A stretch of 64,000 bases of DNA, taken from contig NC_047065.1 in NCBI RefSeq assembly GCF_902459465.1, positions 6,196,309 to 6,260,308 on the forward strand, written 5' to 3'. The first letter of the stretch is position 1, and every line of letters starts with the position of its first letter. Of this stretch, positions 43,191 through 54,894 are shown piece by piece. The position numbers and the translations under genes were made by a program. Source of the DNA: Asterias rubens. Its lineage: Eukaryota > Echinodermata > Asteroidea > Forcipulatida > Asteriidae. A model generated the notes under the pieces. The model saw nothing but the letters and a program-made list of their open reading frames with translations. It was not told the origin of the DNA and did not search any database.

Positions 43191-44678
43191 AGGGGTCGAT
43201 TTCACAATTTCTAACTTAGGACTAGTGGCACATTTACCATGAAAATATCTGTCAAAAGACAGGGACTGGCTACAGACCTACATGTATGGTGGGAAAGAGG
43301 TTTTAACACTGATCCTAATCATACACCAACAAGATTAATATGATTAAGTTGATAATGAATTTAACTCTCAAATTGCAGACCACGGGCAGACAGCAGTGCG
43401 GTGATCTTCAAATTTTCTGAAGGTGTTCCTGGCTGTGGCATGTATGTGCCGTAGCACCTTGTAAATCTTTCAGAAGGTGCTAACCAGTTGGGTCGCCAAA
43501 ATCATCACTGCAATTACCTATGTTTCTGAAAGTTTGTATATACTCAGCGCCTTGAGTACCTTGTTTGGTAGATACATGCGCTATACAAGACTTCGATATT
43601 ATTATAATTATTATTAATATATTCAAACGTATGGCTAAACCTGAATAAGGACGAGTAACTCGTCCTAACTCGAGATAAGAGTAGTCTTTAATAAGTAGTC
43701 TCTTTGAAATCCTCACCTGGAAGCGGTCGTCAGGCCTTGTGACGTTAGGCAATCTCTCATAAAAAAAAAAAAAATTAAAAAAAATAGTTTGATTTTCCCT
43801 ATCAGAAATGTTGGCACACTTTGCGTAGATCCAGAATCCAAACAAATTTAAATTACTCCCAATATTAATACTGTACATCTCTAACTACTGTTTGCATTAA
43901 ATTAAGTAGATACCTACATCTGTGCTTCTAATACTTGAGCAATGCTTTCGACTGCGAGGCTTTTCGTCACTCTCATTTTGGGCAAACCTTAATTGTCTTT
44001 ACTTTACATAGCCAAAGCGCATAGAGGACTCATCTTATACGGGTGTACATGTACCTCATGTACAAGCTGAACCTCAGGAGGTCCTTAGGAAGGATCTGTA
44101 CACCACTAGAAAACTTTCTTTAGGTAACAAAAAGTTTGTTCAAATATTTACAGTGTCGTGTCATTTGTATAGAATTATCGTACGTTTACATGCTATTTGA
44201 CACCTTGAATGGTGAGCATAGCAACCAGTAGCCATGGGTAACATCATTGTATAAGGTTTCAACTGACTATTCGTTTCCTGTGTAATCATCAACACATGCC
44301 AAGACTTGGCTAAAGTTGCTGATTTTAACAAAATTTCCCGTCTAGAAAAAAAAAATCTGAAAGAACATAAAAATATATACCAGGAAAATTGTATGTAGAT
44401 GCTTTGTTGAGATCAAGGCCCGATTTCATGGCTCTGCTTATGCTAGGCAAAGAATCGGCACTCCACGTACTCCACGTTACTAGGCATTCTTTGCTTACAC
44501 AGCTAGTGCAGACAATCGGCCCTAATGTTTCAAGTCAAGAATTGAGGTTATACTTTGACCTCTTTGTTGAGTGGTAGAAGGTCTACTCTTGCGGGTTTAT
44601 GTGGCCACTCACTGTTTGTTACCAGCCACTTGCGGCTGCTAAGATATCTATCAAGGATTACCCATGGGTGTAATGCCT
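43191..44678. other. Repeat fragments downstream of ENTR1
   Basis: A family 5 half end (GGTCGATTTCACAATTTCTA) lies at 43195-43215. A retroposon tail with GCGCTATACAAG and (ATT)n is at about 43545-43625, followed by a family 5 core (GGACGAGTAACTCGTCC) at about 43650. No gene is recognised. Confidence 0.45.
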
Positions 44679-45240
44679 TTAAAAGCAGTGGACACTATTG
44701 GTAATTACTCAAAATAATTATCAGCATTAAAACCTCACTTGGTAACGAGTAATGGGGAGAGATTGATAGTATAATACATTGTGAGAAGTGGCTCCCACTG
44801 AGGTGAAGCTGTTTTGAGAAAGAAGTAATTTTCCACAAATTTGATTTCGAGACCTCAAGTTTACAACTTAAGGTCTCGAAGTCAAGCATCTGGAAGCACA
44901 CAAATTTGTGTGACAAGGGTGTTTTTTTTTCTTTCATGGTTATCTCGCAACTTCGAGGACCGATGAGCTCAAATTTTGACAGGTTTGTTATTTTATGCAT
45001 ACTTATGTTGAGTGCACAAAGTGAGAAGACTGGTCTTTGACAATTACCAATAGTGTCCAGCCGCCGATTTCACAAAACTCTCACTAACTTAAGATTAATC
45101 TTAGGACTTAGGACGAGTCCCAACCCTGCACTGTAGCATGCAGACCTTAAGATTAATCCTAAGTTAGGAAGAGTTACTCGTCCTAACTCGAGATAAGACG
45201 AGTCCTAACTCTTTGTGAAATCGGCTGCAGGGTCTTTAAG
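44679..45240 (+). mobile_element. Family 1 MITE interrupted by family 5
   Basis: Family 1 runs from TTAAAAGCAGTGGACACTAT to TACCAATAGTGTCCAG at 45060. A family 5 element follows, and the last bases GGTCTTTAAG resume after 45232. Confidence 0.7.
45062..45233. mobile_element. Family 5 MITE (GATTTCACAAA ends, AGTCCTAA core)
   Basis: Outer arms GCCGATTTCACAAAACTC and AACTCTTTGTGAAATCGGC. The interior is iterated ATTAATCTTAGGACTTAGG, GTAGCATGCAGACC and GAGTTACTCGTCCTAACTCG blocks in both orientations. It sits within the right end of a family 1 copy. Confidence 0.8.
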
Positions 45241-45296
45241 AACCACCTCCTGAGGGCCAGAATTTAGCGAGCCCCTGATTCTATTACTGCTGTACC

Positions 45297-48200
45297 TCAT
45301 AATGCTGTGCCGAAAGACTTGGGCATTTCTTCTGATACACGATCAATGCAGGCAAGGGTCTCCGCAAGAAGCTTCAGGGCCTCTACTCCACCTGCCATTT
45401 GTCTGGAAAAAAACCCCCAAGTGAAACCAGTTTACTTTAGTTCTATGTGTTGTGTTTTAATTTGTAGCCTTTGAGTCAAGACTCTGCAAGGGTCAAAACT
45501 TAATTGGTTTACACTGGTACCATACATGCATATCTTTTTAACTGGTAATAAGCAGTTTGCAATAGCTTATTTTATTTTCTCAAACAAAAGATTTGTTTAA
45601 CTGAAATATTACAAAAATCTGATCAGAAACTACGAAATTGTAAGGCATAAGAGCACACCAAAAATGTTCACTAATTGGGTAGCATTAATCCCAGCAAAAA
45701 AAATCTCGTAAATAAAGTTTGTTAAAAGCAGTGGACACTGTTGGTAATAACTCAAAATGATTATTAGCATAAAACCTTACTTGGCAATGAGTAATAGGGA
45801 GAGGTTGATAACATTGTGAGAAACGGCTCCCTCTGAAATGACTTGGTTTTCGAGAAAGAAGTAATTTTCCACGAATTTGATTTAGAGACCTCAGAATCAG
45901 ATTTTGAGGTCTCGAAATCAATCATCTGATCATCGCACACAACTTTGTGTGACAAGGGTGTTTTTCCTTTGTAGTTATCTCGCAACACAGACGACCAATT
46001 ATCATTGAGCTCAAATTTTCACAGGTTTATTATTTTGTGCATATATGTTAAACCAAGTGAGAAGACTGGTTTTTGACAATTTAGTCTTTAAAACTAAAAA
46101 CATGTATCCAATCAGAAACTCTGAAGACATAAGGAAATAAAAGCTCAAAGAAAAGCAACACACCAGATATAAAAATCAATTTCTACATACTTGATGGTTG
46201 CTTCTGCCTCCTTGGCGGCCGTTGCAAGCTTGATGGAGGAAGAGTGAGCTTTATCTTTCAGCTCTTTCAGTGCAGTTCCTTCTTCTAGTTTCTTGTTCTT
46301 GCTGGAGAGGGCGTTTATCTCTGACTGTACATCAATAAACGGTTACATAGAAAGCATGGGTTATCAGTTTATAGGCGTTGTAGTCTACACTAGCATTGGC
46401 TGAGACTGAGACCGAGACCAGACGTCGGTTTCACAAAACTCTTCCTAACTTAAGACTAATCTTAGGACTTAGGACGAGTTCCAACCCTGCACTGTAGCAT
46501 GCAGACCATAAGATTAATCCTACATGTAAGTTAAGACGAGTTACTCGTCCTAACTCGAGATAAGACGAGTCCCAGACTCCTAACTCTTTGTGAAATCGAT
46601 GGCTGGGCCCAGTAGACCGATCCATTTAAATTTTATGCTCCGCCACAATGCACACAACGCACGTGTGCGCAAGAACACCTGAGCCTCTTCAATGCCTTTC
46701 TGCACAACTCTGCTGCGCGCGCAAACATACGGGCACGCATGTCGGACTTGATTTGGCGGACCTTCGTTGCGTTGTGATTGGTCAATATGCAATGCAAATG
46801 GGGGTCGAGCTTAATGGATCGGTCTATTTCAAAGGGTAAAGAATAAGACCGCCAGCTTTAATACCACTTTACCTTTTAAAACTATCATGCTTAATTGTGC
46901 TTAGCAGAACAATGTTAAGCAATATTTTTTGCCTAGCAGCTGTATTAAATTGGGCCCAGGGGCCGATTTAACAAATCTTTCTAATACAATTCAGTTCACT
47001 ATGGTGACACTGAAAATTTGTTTTAAAATTTCCATTGCACGACGATTGCACGACCGAATGTAAACCTGCCTTTAGGGGGGCATTTTTACTATTGCAGGTG
47101 CGCACTCCACGTTACTAAAAATTATATGCCTTCACAGCTAGCGCAGAAATTCAGCACTTGCACGTAAGGAGAATGGTGATCGTAAGCCCAGAATTCAGCG
47201 GTAAGCTGAGCACATTTAAATTGGGCACTGCACACATGCGGTCTAATCTTCTAAAAACTGCTTACAAAGAACAGTTGTGCTTGGGGAAATAATTGGAACA
47301 ACATTAATATGGAACAACTTGCATTAAATACCTTGAAACTTTTTATTTCAGATTTGAGCTTTGTGATTGTAGTTTCTGCAGTGACAGCTCTTTCCTGTAA
47401 ACAAAAAGGAAAAAGAAAAACAACATGTATTATAAGGAGTGGGAAAATCTTGGAAAAAATATCCGGACAAGTTCCTATCAGAGCTATAATTGAGATGAGC
47501 TCTTACAAACAAGACAGAAGAGTTCTTAAAACTAAACATGATAAGTTCTTAGAACTAAGCATGATGAGTTCTTAGTACTTAGCATGATGAGTTCTTACAC
47601 AAACTAAGCACATTGGTTCTTTCAACAACTAAGCATGATTTGTTATCAGAAGTTAAAGCATGATGAGTTCTTACAAGAACTAAGCATGATGAGTTCTTAC
47701 AAGAACTAGGCATGATGAGTTCTTACAAGAACTAAGCACAATGAGTACTTACAAGAACTAAGCATGATGAGTTCTTACAAAAACTAAGCACAATGAGTTC
47801 TTACAAAAACTAAGCATGATGAGTTCTTACAAAAACTAAACATGATGAGTTCTTACAAGAACTAAGCATGATGAGTACTTACATGAACTAAGCCTGATGA
47901 GTTCTTGCAAGAACTAAGCATGATGAGTACTTACATGAACTAAGCCTGATGAGTTCTTGCAAGAACTAAGCATGATGAGTACTTACAAGAACTAAGCATG
48001 ATGAGTTCTTGCAAGAACTAAGCATGATGAGTTCTTTCAAGAACTAAGCATGATGAGTTCTTACATGAACTAAGCCTGATGAGTTCTTTCAAGAACTAAG
48101 CATGATGAGTACTTACAAGAACTAAGCATGATGAGTTCTTGCAAGAACTAAGCCAATGAGTTCTTGCAAGAACTAAGCATGATGAGTACTTACAAGAACT

Positions 48201-51200
48201 AAGCCTGATGAGTTCTTTCAAGAACTAAGCATGATGAGTTCTTACAAGAACTATGCCTGATGAGTTCTTTCAAGAACTAAGCATGATGAGTTCTTACATG
48301 AACTAAGCCTGATGAGTTCTTTCAAGAACTAAGCATCATGAGTTCTTACAAGAACTAAGCATGATGAGTTCTTTCAAGAACTAAGCATGATGAGTTCTTA
48401 CATGAACTAAGCCTGATGAGTTCTTTCAAGAACTAAGCATCATGAGTTCTTACAAGAACTAAGCCTGATGAGTTCTTTCAAGAACTAAGCATCATGAGTT
48501 CCTACAAGAACTTGGCATCATGAGTTCTTATCAGTTGTAAGCATGATTATTTCTTATCAGAACTAAGCATCAAATGCTAATGCTGAAAATTCTTTGTATG
48601 CAATAGATCTTTATCATGCTGCCTCCATCTTGGTCATGTTCCTTCTATCCAATAACAATAATGAATGCTAATAATCATTTTGCAAATAGGAACCAGACTG
48701 TTTTGTTCGATTGGGACAATTCAAGATGGCTGAATCACGATAAAGGCATAGAGTTATAATATAAGAACTAGAGGGCGCACTGGTGATGCTTCTGGCACAA
48801 ACGCGACGGGTCTGCAAGGAGACACGCGGGGGCCATTCTGTACGCGCTTTGAATATGAAGCGCACGTTGGAGTTTGTGTTTATATTGAACGCTACGCGAT
48901 GCTGTTTTGTCAGCTTACAAAATGGTCACACAAACACAGGCTGTGCGTTGCCTGTTTCGTCAACTTAAAAAATGGCCGCCTACGCGCTTGCGAGGTCGTG
49001 TATACAGGCCAGTGCGCCTTCTTGTTCTTTATAACTCTATGGATAAAGGTCTATTATCTGTGAGGATCGTTTGTATAGTTACCGTTGTTCTCTTAAGGTT
49101 TGCCTCTACATGATGCACCATGGTCTCCAGGGTCTTAGCATCCTCTGCTTCACGCTCTCTAAGTCTCCTCAGCTCAACCTCCATTCCTTCAATCCTGAGA
49201 TGACGAGAGAGAATAATCGGAAATAAAATACAATTGTTATTTATATTTAAGCCATTGGACACTTTCTGAACAGAATTTTTTTTTAAAGTTCACAGATTTA
49301 CAAATAACTAAAAGGGTTTACAGAAGGTAATGGTGAAAACTTCCCCAAACAAATGCTTTACTTTTTGAGAAAACATTAAAACAATTATCCATTCTCGATA
49401 TTGAGAATAACAGATTTATTTTAAACGCATGTCATGACACGACGAAACGTGCTTAAACAAGGGTGGGTTTTCCTGTTATGTTCTCCCGACTCCAATGACT
49501 GATTGGGCCTAAATTTTCATAGATTTGTAATTGAAGGTATAAGTTGTGATACACGAATTGTTGGCCTTTGGACAATATCGTTTACCGATGTTGTGCGATT
49601 GTTTTAAACAAGCGAATTCCAAGTCCTGTTGCCTTGGCGTGTCATGTCCTAGCGGTTAAGAGCACTGGATTAAAACTCTGGTGTTTCTGATTAACAGAGT
49701 GTGGGTTTGAGTCCCAGTCTTGACACCTGTGTCCTTATAAAGACACTGGACACTGTTGGTAAATTGTCAAAGACCAGTCTTCTCAGTGGGTATATCTCAA
49801 CATACACATAAAAAAACAAACCTGTGAAAATTTGACCTCAATCGGTTGTCGAAGTTGCAAGATAATACTGAAAGAAAAAACACCCTTGTCACACGAAGTT
49901 GTGTGCTTTCAGATGCTTGATTTCGAGACCTCAAATTCTAAATTTGAGGTCTCAAATCAAATTCGGAGAAAATTACTTCTTTCTCGAAAACTAGGTTACT
50001 TCAGAGGGAGCCGTTTCTCACAGTGTTTTATACTATCAACAGCTCCACATTACTTGTTACCAAATAAGGTTTTATGCTAATAATTATTTTGAGTAAATAC
50101 CAATAGTGTCCACTGCTTTTAAGCAATACACTTAACCATATAATGCTTCTTCGGGATGGGTTGTAAAGCCGTTGGTCCCGTGTGTTGTGTAATGCACGTA
50201 AAAGAACCCAGTGCACTTATCAAAGAGAACAGGTTCGCCTCGTTAAGTCTGGTTTGATTGGCAGCATATTGCGCCACAGCACCTTGTTAACCATTAAATG
50301 GTGCTATGTAAAAGGAGTAAATGTAGGTCTCATAATTCAAATGTAGTCCCGCACACCTTGCAGGAAAATACTGAATGTACCTTGAAGTGCCTTGAGCATC
50401 ACCGTTTGACGGAACGCACGCTTTATAATATGTAGAAGCCACCATAATTGTTATTAAAAAAAAAAAAAAAAAAAAGGCTACATACATGGCTACAACTTGA
50501 ACTGATTAAAACTGAGAAAAAGTAGCTAGACACAACATAATTATGCCTAATGAATAGGGTTGCCAGCCAAAATACATAGTCTCATGTTAGATATGTGACC
50601 GGTATCCTGGTCATTCCAGCAATAACGTTTTTTTTTTTTACAGCGGCTGTTTTGTGATGGCCAGATATGTCAGAACTACATAGTTTGTGATTTTTTTTGC
50701 TGACAGCTCGGCGGCTGAGAAAGAGGTATCACCCAAATATTAAAAGACTCTAGGCCTGAAGCCTTTACTACATGTAGGCATCTGAAAGCACAACAAGGGT
50801 GCTCTTATCTTTCCTTTCCTCTTGCAATTTCGATGACCAATTGAGTCAAAATTTTCACAAATTGGTCATTTCATGCATGCTGTAATGTATGTTGGGATTC
50901 ACTAAGTATGACAATTACCAAAGGTGTCCAGGGGTGGATTTCATAAAGAGTTACATGTAAGACTAGTCTTATCTCGAGTTAGGAAGAGGTACTCGCCAAA
51001 CGTTTCTTATTTCTCCTAGGACTAGTCCTAAGTTAGGTCCTAAGTTAGGACTAGTCCTAACTCTTTGTGAAATCAACCCCTGCTACTTTAAAGAAAGTGG
51101 TTGGTTGTTTCTGCTACTATAACTAAAGTATCTTACTTTTTTGCATCTTTCTCAACAGCCTTCTTAGCATCGACAAGTTCCTGTCTCAGATGTTTGTTAT

Positions 51201-52146
51201 TGCCCCTCAATCTGATCACCTCGGCCGTTAAATCCTCAACGCCTTCAGGGATGGATTTGGCATCCTCATTCACCATGGGAAATGCCTCATAAGTATTCTC
51301 GCCGTTTTCTTTTGAGACAAAATCACAGGACTTGTTAACAGGTGTTGGCCCATTTTCTTTGTATATGCCCTTACGCAGATTGTGGACATTTTCAGCGGCC
51401 ACCGCATGGACAATCTCCGGGACGGACTTGGTAGTTTCCTTACTGGGAGGTTCTGGGATCTTCTTGGGGAGTTTCTTCCTATGGCCGTGGGATTGGGCCC
51501 TGGCGCGTTCCCTGCCTGGTTTCGGTCCAAGAGACTCTTCGACTTCTGTTCCATTCACCGTAAAATGTGGTACTGTCAAGGAGGGCGACAAGGAAGTAGG
51601 GGACAGCTGCTCATCAGAATGATTGGTCCCATCCATGTAATCCACCACCAGCTGGCTCTTGGTGTTCCCTGCCTTGTTGGCGGCTGCTGGCTTCTGCTTC
51701 CTCGGGCAGTGGCCATGAGTGTGAGCCCTGGCTCGTTCCCGTCCGTGTTTGCGATCGACAGGCTTAGGGGGACCGTTGCTCATGTTGGTGCCCGTGTTGC
51801 TCCGGATGGTGATCTCCCCGCCTTCTTGATCATCGTCCTTGGTGGCGTAATCGTAAATGAAGTCTACAAACTCAGCGCCTTTTGCTGCGCTGTCCACAAC
51901 GGTGGCTGTTATGGGTGTGACCTTCACAGGATTGCTTGTAGATGTTGCCACAGTATCGTAGTCGGGGTGAGATCCATGAGGTGGGATTGCTGGTACAGGA
52001 TTGATTGCGCTTTGAGCTGAGCGATGAGCTTTTCCTCGAGAGCGGCTTGGGATGCCGCTGCTCGTTGCTCGTCGCTGAGAGGTCTTACCGTCAGATTGGC
52101 TGCTCCCCTGCGAGACCTGACTTGTCTGGTTCCCCATATCCACATA
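45297..52146 (-). CDS. ENTR1: Endosome-associated trafficking regulator (ENTR1/SDCCAG3)
   Basis: Five minus-strand exons join in phase: 52146-51137, 49194-49083, 47394-47332, 46324-46191 and 45402-45297. They give 474 residues from the first exon edge, or 471 from the first ATG at 52137. The C-terminal third is a coiled coil that follows vertebrate ENTR1 closely: LETMVHHVEANLKRTT, ERAVTAETTITKLKSEI, then EATIKQMAGGVEALKLLAE and CIDRVSEE before the stop. Numbered from the ATG, 302-436 is largely heptad-like. The upstream part is low-complexity, with two copies of GRERARA-HGH (132-149 and 208-225). ENTR1 works on recycling endosomes and in cytokinesis. The exon at 52146 starts in phase 0 after CTTGCAG, so earlier exons probably exist; the vertebrate NPFSF-type N-terminus was not found. 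Introns carry a 26-bp minisatellite and several MITEs. Confidence 0.85.
45722..46091 (+). mobile_element. Family 1 MITE in ENTR1 last intron
   Basis: TTAA at both borders, GAGAAACGGCTCCCTCTG block, hairpin GACCTCAGAA / TTTTGAGGTC. The right end has lost most of its terminal repeat. Confidence 0.75.
46421..46605. mobile_element. Family 5 MITE
   Basis: GTCGGTTTCACAAAACTCTT and AACTCTTTGTGAAATCGAT ends, with GCACTGTAGCATGCAGACC and TACTCGTCCTAACTCGAG interior as in the copy at 45062. Confidence 0.75.
46606..47331. other. ENTR1 intron sequence
   Basis: Contains an imperfect palindrome (46610-46830) with GACCGATCCATTTAA-like and TTAATGGATCGGTC ends. Nothing else is recognised. Confidence 0.45.
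47518..48565. repeat. 26-bp minisatellite in ENTR1 intron
   Basis: About 38-40 tandem units of GATGAGTTCTTACAAGAACT followed by AAGCAT. Variants change TTACAAG to TTGCAAG, TTTCAAG or TTACATG. The middle of each unit, GTTCTTGCAAGAAC in the best form, is a perfect 14-bp palindrome. Edge units are more diverged. No spacers differ between units, so it is not a CRISPR array. Confidence 0.95.
48602..49057. mobile_element. Two adjoining palindromic elements in ENTR1 intron
   Basis: 48602-48742 resembles the 15490 and 40690 repeats (CCTCCATCTTGGTCATGTTC and mirror). 48738-49051 is a separate inverted pair: GATAAAGGCATAGAGTTATA ... GAGGGCGCACTGG on the left and CCAGTGCGCCTTC ... TATAACTCTATGGATAAAGG on the right. 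The right edge is about 30 bp from the ENTR1 exon at 49083. Confidence 0.65.
49247..49590 (+). mobile_element. Family 1b MITE
   Basis: TTAAGCCATTGGACACTTTC start, with GAAGGTAATGGTGAAAACTT and GTCATGACACGACGAAACGT blocks as in 12579-12945 and 53087-53405. Confidence 0.7.
49644..50455 (+). repeat. SINE-B split by a family 1 insertion
   Basis: The tRNA-Leu-like head (GTCCTAGCGGTTAAGAGCAC, B-box-like GGGTTTGAGTCCC) ends at GTGTCCTTAT, 49738. The body resumes at 50123 with GCAATACACTTAACC, GGTCCCGTGTGTTGTGTAAT and a distal AGCCACCATAATTGTTATTA plus A-run. A 384-bp family 1 copy fills the gap. Confidence 0.75.
49739..50122 (-). mobile_element. Family 1 MITE nested in SINE-B
   Basis: AAAGACACTGGACACTGTTGG start and GTGTCCACTGCTTTTAAG end, with the central hairpin TTTCGAGACCTCAAA / TTTGAGGTCTCAAA intact. 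Confidence 0.8.
50931..51080. mobile_element. Family 5 MITE beside ENTR1 exon
   Basis: GGGGTGGATTTCATAAAGAG start and CTCTTTGTGAAATCAACCCC end. The interior has four GGACTAGTCCTAA-type units. It ends 57 bp from the ENTR1 exon at 51137. Confidence 0.8.
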
Positions 52147-52620
52147 CTGCAAGGACAAAAAACAAGAACAGAAAACAAAAAGTACCGGTGAGAACTAGGT
52201 AAACACACAGGACATTGATCATCCAGCCGCAGTTTACTTTCTGATTTTGTACCATCCAAGTTTAGAAACCGCTTTGGAAATGTGTCTCAGAGCTACAAAC
52301 GTCCTATGTTGACACCTTATGTACATGACGTGCAGCACTCTTTACAAAACTACCCTGTCTGCCATTTTGAGAGTCAAAATGTACAAAAAGAAATTTAATA
52401 AACAAAATTGCAGAAATGTTACAGACTGACATTCTGCCATTTTGTGAGTTTGAGGTTGTTGTATACCCATACATGCTAAAGCTTGCCCAGCTAGTCTGAA
52501 GATTTCACAATGAACACAAGCACATGCTAGCATATCTGGACAATGCGTGCGAATTGGATGCTGCTAACGTGCAAGTTAATACAATACACCCCCTTCCACA
52601 AAAAGTTAACTTTTTTTCAT
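52147..52620. other. Sequence upstream of the first certain ENTR1 exon
   Basis: No convincing further exon was found directly upstream. This is probably intron, since the 52146 exon edge is a clean acceptor. Confidence 0.4.
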
Positions 52621-52790
52621 ACAGAGATGTTAAATTTGCATAGGGGTATGGAATATTAATTTTGGTTTTTCCCATACACCAATGTGTGTTAGCAAATATC
52701 ACAGGCATGTTTCTCGGGTGGGATTCGAACCCACGACCCTTACAATTCTAGAGCAGTGTCTTACCAACTAGACTACCGAGATTGCCCGGT
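52621..52790 (-). repeat. SINE-A (tRNA-derived), best-preserved copy
   Basis: On the minus strand the head reads TAGTCTAGTTGGTAAGAC (A box) and GGTTCGAATCCCACCCGAG (perfect B box at 52721-52731). The tail ends CCTATGCAAATTTAACATC. The head is tRNA-like over about 75 bases but continues into a non-tRNA body, which is the SINE layout. Confidence 0.75.
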
Positions 52791-53086
52791 ACATTAGCTA
52801 GAGGCAGTTTGAATCCTATGTTTTGGCAGCCTATTTTCATACAAACCACTAAAATAAAACCATTTAATGCTCCAGTTTTCAAAGTAGGTATTTTAAAACC
52901 AATTACAACTCGGGTCCTTTCACCAAACAATAAACAATTTGAGTCAAGACTTCCCCAAAGCTTTGGAAAAATCCTAGGAATAGCCCTGGAGAATCACACA
53001 AGACCAGGCACATCATTCTCACACAGTTGTCTTTCAAATAACTTATCCATTCCAAAGAAAATGGTGTGGGAATACGCTCATATTTT

Positions 53087-53405
53087 TTAGCCATTGGACA
53101 CTTTCTGAACAGAACAACAATTAAAAGTTCACAGATTAACAAATAACTTACAGGGTGTACAGAAGGTAATGGTGAAAGACTTCCCTTGAAATATTTTTCC
53201 ATGAAATGCTTAACTTTGTGAGAAATAACAGATTTGTTTTAAACACATGTTATGACACGGCGAAACTTGTGGAAACAAGGGTGGTTTTCCCATTATTTTC
53301 TCCAGACTCCGATGACCGCTTGAGCCTAAATTTCACAGCTTTGTTATTTTATATATAGGCCTAAGTTTTGATACACGAAGTGTGGGCCTTTGGACAATAC
53401 TGTTG
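53087..53405 (+). mobile_element. Family 1b MITE
   Basis: AGCCATTGGACACTTTCTGA start, GAAGGTAATGGTGAAAGACT and TATGACACGGCGAAACTTGT blocks. It is directly abutted by a family 1 copy at 53406. Confidence 0.7.
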
Positions 53406-53713
53406 ACCGACACTATTGGTAATTACTCAAAATAATTGTTAGCATGAAAACTTACAAGCAATGGAGAGCTGTTGATAGCATAAAACTTTGTGAGAAACGG
53501 CTCCCTTTGAAGTAACTTAGTTTTTGAGAAAGAAGTAATTTTCCACTCAAATATTGGAATTTGAAATCAAGCATCTGAAAGCACACAACTTTGTGTGACA
53601 AGGGTGTTTTCTTCCATTATCTCCTCGCAACTTGAGTTCAAATTTTCACAGGTTTGTTTTTTTGTGCATATGAGATGACTGGTCCAATTACCAAAGGTGT
53701 CCAGTGCCCTTAA
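53406..53713 (+). mobile_element. Family 1 MITE, truncated left end
   Basis: Begins within the left terminal repeat (CGACACTATTGGTAATTACTC) at the junction with the preceding 1b copy. It ends AAAGGTGTCCAGTGCCCTTAA. The central hairpin is deleted. Confidence 0.7.
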
Positions 53714-54497
53714 CTGGTGATTTATTGACATTTGACAATCGCATTATGACAGCTTAAAGAGAAGATACATTTGAAAACCACTCCCATAATTTGGCAATAA
53801 ATAAGTACAGCAGCTTTCTATAGTATAAAGTACTTTGAGAATAATTTTACTTGAAGTTATGTTATTATGAATACAAAATTGTTAATTTTTTTATTGCCCC
53901 AAAGTTGAATTTGAGAAACATTTCTGTCAGAAACAGCGGGAAGGTACATGTATGTGTAATCTCACGTGGCTCAAAGCAACTTGGCCAGAATTGTAGTTTT
54001 TCTAAATCAATATCCAACAAAGTTACAGTGAGGTCAACTTCACACTTATGACTAAATAACAACTACACACAAAATAAACAACAATAAATAGTCAAATAAG
54101 TTTTGAGTGATTTCGTTCAAGTTGATCTTTAACAGATTTTTTTGTCAATTATAACAACTCACCCATAAAGTGTCTGATATATCCTGCCCTTAGAGTATTG
54201 TCCCACAAAGTATACCGTACTACATGTATATTATCTTGAAGGTCTGACACGTATAGTACCTACACTGGGAGATATGAATCAGCCGGCCATATGCCGATGA
54301 CACACAAACTTCTGATGACAAGTGACGTTGTTTAGAGGGACAACGGGATTGTGGGGACAGGGGGGGGGGGGGGTTCAAAGGAAGAGTTTGTTAAAGGGGA
54401 GGGTTTTTATGCTAAAAAGCCAGGGGCTGAGTGCAAATGTCTTTTTTACTAGATGTTAATTTTGCATCAGGGTGAAGAAAGTATTTGGTTTTTGCCC

Positions 54498-54894
54498 TTA
54501 AAGGCAGTGGACACTATTGGTAATTGTCAAAATAATTATTAGCATAAAACCTTACTTGGAAGCGATTAATGGACAGAGGTTGATGATATAAAACATTGTG
54601 AGAAACGGCTCCCTCTGAAGTGCCATAGTTTTTGAGAAACAGTGATTTTCCACGAATTTGATTTTGAGACCTCAAGTTTGGAATTTGAGGTCTCGAAATC
54701 AACCATCTAAATGCACACAACTTCGTGTGACAAGGGTGTTTTTTTCTTTCACTATTATCTCGCAAGTTCGCTGACCAATTGAGCTCAAATTTTCACAGGT
54801 TTGTTATTTTATTCATATGTTGAGATACATGTACATGTACACCAACTGTGAAGGCTAGTCTTTGACAATAACCAATAGTGTCCACTGCCTTTAA
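54498..54894 (+). mobile_element. Family 1 MITE, complete
   Basis: TTAA-AGGCAGTGGACAC to GTGTCCACTGCCT-TTAA with all landmarks and an intact central hairpin (TTTGAGACCTCAAG / TTTGAGGTCTCGAAA). One of the best-preserved copies. Confidence 0.85.

Noticed and set aside
47518-48565. CRISPR-like regular repeats
   Set aside because: Units are contiguous with no unique spacers, and the genome is eukaryotic with introns on both sides. It is a minisatellite.
51382-52020. 212-codon plus-strand frame
   Set aside because: It is antisense to the first certain ENTR1 exon, whose minus-strand frame joins in phase to the conserved coiled-coil exons.
52705-52785. tRNA-like sequence on the minus strand with a perfect B box
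   Set aside because: It continues into a body shared with the copy at 41126 and shows no complete cloverleaf, so it is SINE-A and not a tRNA gene.
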